Of a DNA stretch of 64,000 nt, positions 59,698 to 64,000 are shown piece by piece. The notes beneath the pieces are model-generated. The model ran no database searches and had not been told where the DNA came from. It was given only the letters and a program-made list of their open reading frames with translations. The stretch's first letter is position 1. Each line of letters starts with the position of its first letter. The stretch lies in contig NZ_JBPNXV010000001.1 of the NCBI RefSeq assembly GCF_051235805.1, positions 124,001 through 188,000 of the forward strand. Direction: 5' to 3'. The position numbers and the translations under genes are program-made. Origin of the DNA: Pseudothermotoga_B sp051235805. GTDB lineage: Bacteria > Thermotogota > Thermotogae > Thermotogales > DSM-5069.

Positions 59698-60957
59698 TCA
59701 ACTTTCTAAGTACGGCAGAGTCGAATTGGCAAAGGGCATCAACAAGACAGTGCAATCTTTGTAATCTCTTACAGCATCACTGACAGCCTCTTGAACTGAA
59801 TCATAAGGTTTCATGAAGATCTTTCTGACAGTTTCTTCTTTCATCTCTGAGCACAGGAATATCTTTGCCTTCTTGAGAACTTTGCAAAAACCGACTGCTT
59901 TGTGACCACCCAGAAGAAACTGCTCTTTTATCCATTTGAGTGGTTCATCTGGTGTCTCTGCCTTTTTCATCCATTCTTCGAAGGTTTTTTCTCCAAAACC
60001 TTCGCTGCACTCGGCAACCAAAACGATTGTTCCGCCATCTTTGACGGCATGAAATGCGTTGTCCAATCCTTTCTGTGCTTGATAGAGGTTTATGTCCTTT
60101 GGATAGCCACCAGGTGATGCAACAACTACATCGTATTTGTGCTCAATCTTTACTTTGTACATCATGTCTATGTACTTAACGCCTTCTCTGTGGGCGAGTA
60201 TTGGATCACCCGAGACGATCTTCACAATTTCTTTTTTGCTGTTCAATACGGCGTTGACTATGAAACGTACCTTAGCCATTTTACCGGCTTCTTCTATGTC
60301 CTCTCTGACAGGGTTGTTTTCTATCTTTCCAGATACAGCACCGTCTAAGAGCATGTAAGAGTGGTTTGTCTCGATAGTCCTTTTGCTGCACACACCCGGC
60401 AAGAGTGCTTTGTTTCCACCGCTGTAACCTGCAAACCAATGAAGCTCCAAGTTCCCAGTTGCAATGATGAAATCAGACTCAGCAACCGGCTTGAAGACTT
60501 CGACGGGTGTACCTCTGCTCGTCTTTCCAATGTAGATGCACTGTGAGATATCGTGATTGATAGATTCAACCTTCTGAAAAAGATCTTTCCCAATGGCTTT
60601 TTCCATCTCTTGATCTGTCATCTTTCGATGAAATCCCAAGCCAAAGATGATCTTTATCTGATTTTCTTTCAAACCAGCGGTGAGAAGTTCATCTACTATC
60701 GGCGGTACGAGTATGTGTGATGGCGATGGTCTTGTGAGATCACTTACCAATATCACTACGTTCTCAGGTTTTTCTTTTTCGATGAATTCCTTCAATGGCA
60801 AGGTTCCTGTTGGATTTTTAAGAGTCTGCTTGATTTCCTCCACTGGATCTTTGAGTGCACCGAGTTCTCTATTCGGTTGAAGTACATCGACTTGCAGATC
60901 ATCCGCTAGCTCCAGTTGAACGGTCTTTTGACCATACTTGAGTGTGAACTGCTTCAT
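59698..60957 (-). CDS. larA: LarA-family nickel-pincer hydroxyacid racemase/epimerase
   Basis: 419 residues from ATG 60957, 6 bases after AGGTG; earlier ATG codons at 60963 and 60972 lie too close to the site. LarA racemises 2-hydroxyacids with a nickel-pincer nucleotide bound to a lysine. Active-site residues are in place: D73 and R76 in VSDLTRPSPS, H110-R111 in FGLGFHRKM, H173 and K183 in HWFAGYSGGNKALLPG, then GGYPKDINLYQAQKGL. Lactate is only one of the substrates of the family; the neighbours (UxaA-type dehydratase, malic enzyme, TctB) make malate or a sugar-derived acid a better bet. The cofactor genes larB, larC and larE are not here. Confidence 0.87.
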   Translation of the reverse strand: MKQFTLKYGQKTVQLELADDLQVDVLQPNRELGALKDPVEEIKQTLKNPTGTLPLKEFIEKEKPENVVILVSDLTRPSPSHILVPPIVDELLTAGLKENQIKIIFGLGFHRKMTDQEMEKAIGKDLFQKVESINHDISQCIYIGKTSRGTPVEVFKPVAESDFIIATGNLELHWFAGYSGGNKALLPGVCSKRTIETNHSYMLLDGAVSGKIENNPVREDIEEAGKMAKVRFIVNAVLNSKKEIVKIVSGDPILAHREGVKYIDMMYKVKIEHKYDVVVASPGGYPKDINLYQAQKGLDNAFHAVKDGGTIVLVAECSEGFGEKTFEEWMKKAETPDEPLKWIKEQFLLGGHKAVGFCKVLKKAKIFLCSEMKEETVRKIFMKPYDSVQEAVSDAVRDYKDCTVLLMPFANSTLPYLES

Positions 60958-60968
60958 CTTCATCACCT

Positions 60969-62126
60969 TCACAGAGTTGGTTGAGTTAGATAGATGGCGA
61001 ACTCGTGGTGTTTGAGTATCTCGGTCTTTGTCTTTTTGCCATTGAGCACCTGAATGAGTTCTGTGAAGAGCCTTTCACCTGCTTCTTTTATCGTTTCTTT
61101 TCCTTCAATTATTGTGCTCACGTCGATATCTATGTTGTCTTGCATCTTCTGAGAGGTTTTTGAGTTTGCGCAAACCTTTATTACTGGTGCGATTGGACAA
61201 CCTGTTGGAGTGCCCCTACCCGTTGTGAAGATAACTATTTGTGCACCAGCAGAGACCATCCCAGTGACTGATTCAACATCATGCCCTGGGCTGTCCATGA
61301 AGAAGAGTCCTTTACCGGTGATGGGCTTTGCGTATTCTAAGACGTCTTGTATAGACCTTGTACCTGCCTTGTATATGGCACCAAGTGATTTTTCTTCCAA
61401 GGTTGTAAGACCACCTTGGATGTTGCCAGGTGTTGGATTCACACCTCTTATGTCTTCTCCACCTGCAAGTGCGCTTTTTTCACATCTTTCAACGAGCCTT
61501 AGAAGTTTTTCTGCCACTTTTTTGTTCACCGTTCTTTTTGCCAAGAGATGTTCTGCACCGATGATCTCTGTAGTCTCAGAGAAAACAACTGTTCCACCAA
61601 GATCTATCACTTTGTCTGCGACATATCCAACCACAGGATTTGACGCAATGCCGGAGGTTGTATCCGAACCACCGCATTCTATTGCAACAACAACGTCACA
61701 AAGATCAACCTGTGTTCTTTCCAGATTGCCAAGCTCTCTTATCATCTTGTTCATCAGATGAATTCCTTTTTGTGCTGTCTGAAGTGTTCCACCTTCTTCT
61801 TGAATGATCAGACACTCGACTGGCTTGTTCGCCTTTTTGGCTTGTTCAGCGATCTGTCTGGTTGGTATCGTTTCACAGCCTAAACCGATGTATAGAACAC
61901 CAGCAACATTGGGATTTGAAGCCATGCCAACCAGGACATCGAAGACCTTTTCGTGATCTTGTTTCATGTGGTTGCAGCCGTGCTGATTGTCCAAGAAAAC
62001 AGCACCGTCTATGTGGTTTGCGATCTCTTGGGCTGTCCTCGTTGCGCAGATCACCGTTGGGACGACCAGAAAGTGATTTCTAAAACCTACTTTATTGTTC
62101 TTTCTTTTGTATCCGAAGATCTTCAC
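60969..62126 (-). CDS. UxaA-type (altronate/galactarate) dehydratase, catalytic part
   Basis: 385 residues from GTG 62126, with GGAGGT upstream. Corresponds to the C-terminal, metal-binding part of altronate/galactarate dehydratases and (2R)-sulfolactate lyase SuyB. Motifs: GYKRKNNKVGFRNHFLVVPTVICA, the GCETIP (residue about 85) and IECGGSDTTSGIASNPVVGYVAD segments with conserved cysteines, then TGRGTPTGCPIAPVIKVCAN. Eliminates water (or a leaving group) from a hydroxy acid. Its SAF part is a separate gene just upstream; the stop of that gene overlaps this GTG (GTGA). Confidence 0.85.
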   Translation of the reverse strand: MKIFGYKRKNNKVGFRNHFLVVPTVICATRTAQEIANHIDGAVFLDNQHGCNHMKQDHEKVFDVLVGMASNPNVAGVLYIGLGCETIPTRQIAEQAKKANKPVECLIIQEEGGTLQTAQKGIHLMNKMIRELGNLERTQVDLCDVVVAIECGGSDTTSGIASNPVVGYVADKVIDLGGTVVFSETTEIIGAEHLLAKRTVNKKVAEKLLRLVERCEKSALAGGEDIRGVNPTPGNIQGGLTTLEEKSLGAIYKAGTRSIQDVLEYAKPITGKGLFFMDSPGHDVESVTGMVSAGAQIVIFTTGRGTPTGCPIAPVIKVCANSKTSQKMQDNIDIDVSTIIEGKETIKEAGERLFTELIQVLNGKKTKTEILKHHEFAIYLTQPTL

Positions 62127-62410
62127 AGAGTATACCTCCTCACGCCACGTCTGCCTGATACGTTGTGTACGTGAACGTAATCTCCGATCTTTATATCTTC
62201 TGTCGCCACGCCTATCGGCTCACCATATTTGAAGATCTCAGAGCCTTTACTAATATCTCTTACGGCAAATTTGTGTCCAAAAGGTATGTCGTGGTTCAAC
62301 TTTACCTTCAGTGTTCTATTCTCAAGATTCAGTTGAATCTCTTCGCCTTTTGAAAGGTTTTTCACAGCCGTTGCAACGTTGTCTTTTTCAGAAAAAACTA
62401 TGGCATCCAT
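62123..62410 (-). CDS. SAF-domain subunit of the UxaA-type dehydratase
   Basis: 95 residues, starting ATG 62410 after AGGAGG. It is the N-terminal SAF domain of the UxaA/GarD type as a separate protein: IVFSEKDNVATAVKNLSKGEEI, VKLNHDIPFGHKFAVRDISKGSEIFKYGEPIGVATEDIKIGDYVHVHNV, with the histidine and GEPIG loop of the family. Split two-gene dehydratases of this kind (as in SuyAB) work as a complex. Same operon as the catalytic part. Confidence 0.88.
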   Translation of the reverse strand: MDAIVFSEKDNVATAVKNLSKGEEIQLNLENRTLKVKLNHDIPFGHKFAVRDISKGSEIFKYGEPIGVATEDIKIGDYVHVHNVSGRRGVRRYTL

Positions 62411-62423
62411 AGGATGTACCTCC

Positions 62424-63752
62424 TCATGGGAGCTTTATAATCTTGGCATCTACCAGAACTCTTTCCATTATTCTTCCAGCTTTTATTCTCTCTTCGATCT
62501 TTTTTCTGAGCTCTTCATCGCTCAACGGTTTTTGTGCAACCTTTTGTTCGATTGCCTTCTTTGCGACAGCCATCGCTTCTTCCACATAGACTTGATCTTC
62601 TTCCATTGTGGGGACTATGTATTCTTCATGTATGCCTTTCCTGTATGCGAAATCTGCGATCGCTTGAGCTGCTGCTACGCACATTTCGTCTGTCACCTTT
62701 GTTGCTCTGACATCGAGCACACCTCTGAAGATCGCTGGGAATCCAAGAGAGTTGTTCACTTGGTTTGGAAAGTCGCTTCTACCAGTTGCAACTATTCTTG
62801 CGCCTGCCTCTTTTGCCTCCCAGGGCCAGATCTCGGGAACTGGGTTTGCGCCCGCAAAGACGATGGCGTCTTTGTTCATCGCTCTTACCCATTCTGGTTT
62901 TATCACCCCAGGACCACTCTTTGAGTATGCTATGCACACATCTGCACCTCTCAGTGCCTCCTCTATACCTCCATTAATGTTCTCTCTGTTGGTTTTGATC
63001 CACATCTGTTTGCTTATTTCATCCAGAGTCTGCGCCCTTTCTTTTGTGAGTATGCCCTTTGAATCACAGACAACGATATTTCCAAGATCAACGTTGACCT
63101 TTTCGAGTAACCTCAAGAATGCATAGTTGGCGCTTCCTGCGCCTATGACTGCGATCTTAACTTCGTCGATCTTTTTGCCAACTATGCGAAGCGCGTTGAT
63201 CAAACCGGCGAGCGTTATAGTAGCGGTACCTTGTTGATCGTCGTGAAACACTGGTATAGACAGTTCTTCTTGAAGCTTCTTGAGCAGAGCAAAGCACTTT
63301 GGCTTTTCAACGTCTTCAAGGTTTATTCCCGCTATCGATGGCGAAAGCCATTTGCAGAACTGAACTGTTTCCTCTATCTGCGTTGTGCCAATGCACAAAG
63401 GTATTGCATCGACCCCACCAAGGTATTTGAACAGAAGCGCCTTTCCTTCCATGACAGGGAGTCCAGCCTCTGGACCAATATCGCCAAGCCCAAGAATTCT
63501 CGTTCCATCGCTTATGATCGCAATCGTGTTCTCTTTGTTCGTGTATTCGTAGACTTTTTCTCGATCCTTTGCGATCTCTTGGCATACCTTTGCAACACCC
63601 GGTGTGTACCATATGGCAAAGTCATCAAAGCTTCTGACCGGTACCTTGGGAGCGGTTTGGATCTTTCCTTTGTAGAACGGATGAAGTATCATCGCATCTT
63701 CAGAAGGTTTCTGCGCCTTCTTTAAGAGTTTCTCAACGTCTCTTTCGTACAT
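62424..63752 (-). CDS. NAD(P)-dependent malic enzyme
   Basis: 442 residues, standard for bacterial single-domain malic enzymes; converts malate to pyruvate and CO2. Motifs: YTPGVAKVCQEI, SDGTRILGLGDIGPEAGLPVMEGKALLFK, HDDQQGTATITLAGLINAL (metal and catalytic site), Rossmann IAVIGAGSANYAFLRLL, and FAGANPVPEIWPWEA. After AGGAGG, ATG 63752 starts 17 bases from the TctB end. The rest of its operon (dehydratase, racemase, TctB) makes it the probable exit of an imported hydroxy acid to pyruvate. Confidence 0.94.
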   Translation of the reverse strand: MYERDVEKLLKKAQKPSEDAMILHPFYKGKIQTAPKVPVRSFDDFAIWYTPGVAKVCQEIAKDREKVYEYTNKENTIAIISDGTRILGLGDIGPEAGLPVMEGKALLFKYLGGVDAIPLCIGTTQIEETVQFCKWLSPSIAGINLEDVEKPKCFALLKKLQEELSIPVFHDDQQGTATITLAGLINALRIVGKKIDEVKIAVIGAGSANYAFLRLLEKVNVDLGNIVVCDSKGILTKERAQTLDEISKQMWIKTNRENINGGIEEALRGADVCIAYSKSGPGVIKPEWVRAMNKDAIVFAGANPVPEIWPWEAKEAGARIVATGRSDFPNQVNNSLGFPAIFRGVLDVRATKVTDEMCVAAAQAIADFAYRKGIHEEYIVPTMEEDQVYVEEAMAVAKKAIEQKVAQKPLSDEELRKKIEERIKAGRIMERVLVDAKIIKLP

Positions 63753-63768
63753 CAGACATACCTCCTAA

Positions 63769-64000
63769 TCAGAATAGTAGTCCTCTTGGTAGTGGAACAG
63801 TTAAAAGTTTTGCAAGCAGATACCAAAAGAGCAGTGCCGTAGCTGCAAAGCTGATTATGTTCACGAGTAGTTGTCGAAAACTTAGATTCTTTCCGCCGAC
63901 CACGATCGATATGACTGTCATGAAGATGATGCTTCCAACTGTGAAACCAAAGACCCAGTCCATCAGATAAACCCAAAGGAAGGATAGTACGATTACTGTA
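63769..64000 (-). CDS. C-terminal part of a second TctB-like protein, cut by the right edge
   Basis: The open frame continues past the edge without a stop. About 77 residues are visible, with two to three hydrophobic helices, and the end LLTVPLPRGLLF matches the end of TctB at 9795 (VFKVPLPRFSL). An internal ATG at 63963 could be taken for a start, but the codons before it are also hydrophobic and coding in style (LWVYLMDWV). Probably the small membrane subunit of a second tripartite carboxylate transporter at the head of this operon; tctA and tctC should lie to the right. Confidence 0.65.
   Translation of the reverse strand, partial: TVIVLSFLWVYLMDWVFGFTVGSIIFMTVISIVVGGKNLSFRQLLVNIISFAATALLFWYLLAKLLTVPLPRGLLF

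Noticed and set aside
63752..63976. A 74-codon frame overlapping the TctB fragment
   Set aside because: Other frame of the same DNA; Cys/Thr/Arg-rich with no hydrophobic segment. The frame ending VPLPRGLLF is clearly the coding one.
1..64000. CRISPR arrays, tRNA, rRNA, insertion sequences, prophage
   Set aside because: I saw no regularly spaced direct repeats, no GGTTCGAATCC-type T-arms in an otherwise tRNA-like context, no rRNA sequence and no transposase or integrase motif. Cryptic RNAs could still be missed.

Overview
The window reads as a chromosome segment of a thermophilic Thermotogota bacterium, most like Pseudothermotoga or Thermotoga. The main reasons are the Omp-alpha/Omp-beta pair of the toga (53.7-56.0 kb), the block metG-gyrA-archease-lexA-STAS-rpiB (36.8-42.9 kb), which as I recall is also found in Thermotoga maritima, the tungsten-enzyme genes, and the many ABC importers with little intergenic DNA. 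Assignments come from reading sequence and motifs by eye; no database search was run. I saw no rRNA, tRNA, CRISPR array, prophage or insertion sequence.

Layout. 0-7.5 kb (minus): a type IV pilus/type II secretion operon, pilC - pilin-like gene - pilM - pilN - pilO - pilP - secretin, the secretin cut by the left edge. 7.9-8.4 kb: a small secreted protein. 8.8-16.6 kb (plus): a tripartite tricarboxylate transporter (tctC, tctB, tctA), a metal-ligand-poor M24 protein, a Gfo/Idh/MocA oxidoreductase, an orphan TRAP receptor and a glycerate 2-kinase. 16.6-17.1 kb: a gene-free block that may encode a structured RNA. 17.1-21.0 kb (minus): a nucleoside-deaminase-like protein, a PiT phosphate transporter, an aldehyde:ferredoxin oxidoreductase family protein and its four-cluster ferredoxin. 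21.1-27.7 kb (plus): a DUF1576 membrane protein, a small partner and an ABC importer with a DUF3798-type binding protein. 27.7-34.8 kb (minus): ugpBAE without ugpC, then a ribose-type importer. 35.2-43.9 kb (plus): a beta-CASP metallo-hydrolase, metG, gyrA, archease, lexA, an anti-sigma antagonist, rpiB and a histone-deacetylase-family protein. 43.9-50.5 kb (minus): a BMP-type ABC importer with its RpiR regulator and FGGY kinase. 50.7-59.7 kb (plus): DUF1292, GntR regulator, secG, tyrS, Omp-alpha/Omp-beta, lemA, M48 protease, tupABC. 59.7-64 kb (minus): larA, a split UxaA-type dehydratase, malic enzyme and the end of a second TctB, cut by the right edge.

How it fits together. Six solute importers, or seven with the one cut at the right edge, mark an organism living on sugars, polyols and organic acids. 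Several carry their own catabolic genes: TTT and TRAP receptor with glycerate kinase, BMP importer with FGGY kinase and RpiR regulator, and TctB with malic enzyme, a hydro-lyase and a LarA racemase. TupABC could supply tungstate for the aldehyde:ferredoxin oxidoreductase. Recurrent regulatory themes are a TGGTATAAT-type extended -10 promoter and a GC-rich hairpin directly after most solute-binding-protein genes. Two genes (pilin-like, metG) appear to start at CTG. Best leads for new biology: the BMP/RpiR/FGGY module with a palindrome at its promoter, the LarA/UxaA/malic-enzyme cassette, the possible structured RNA at 16.72-16.89 kb, and the repeated N-domains of the secretin.
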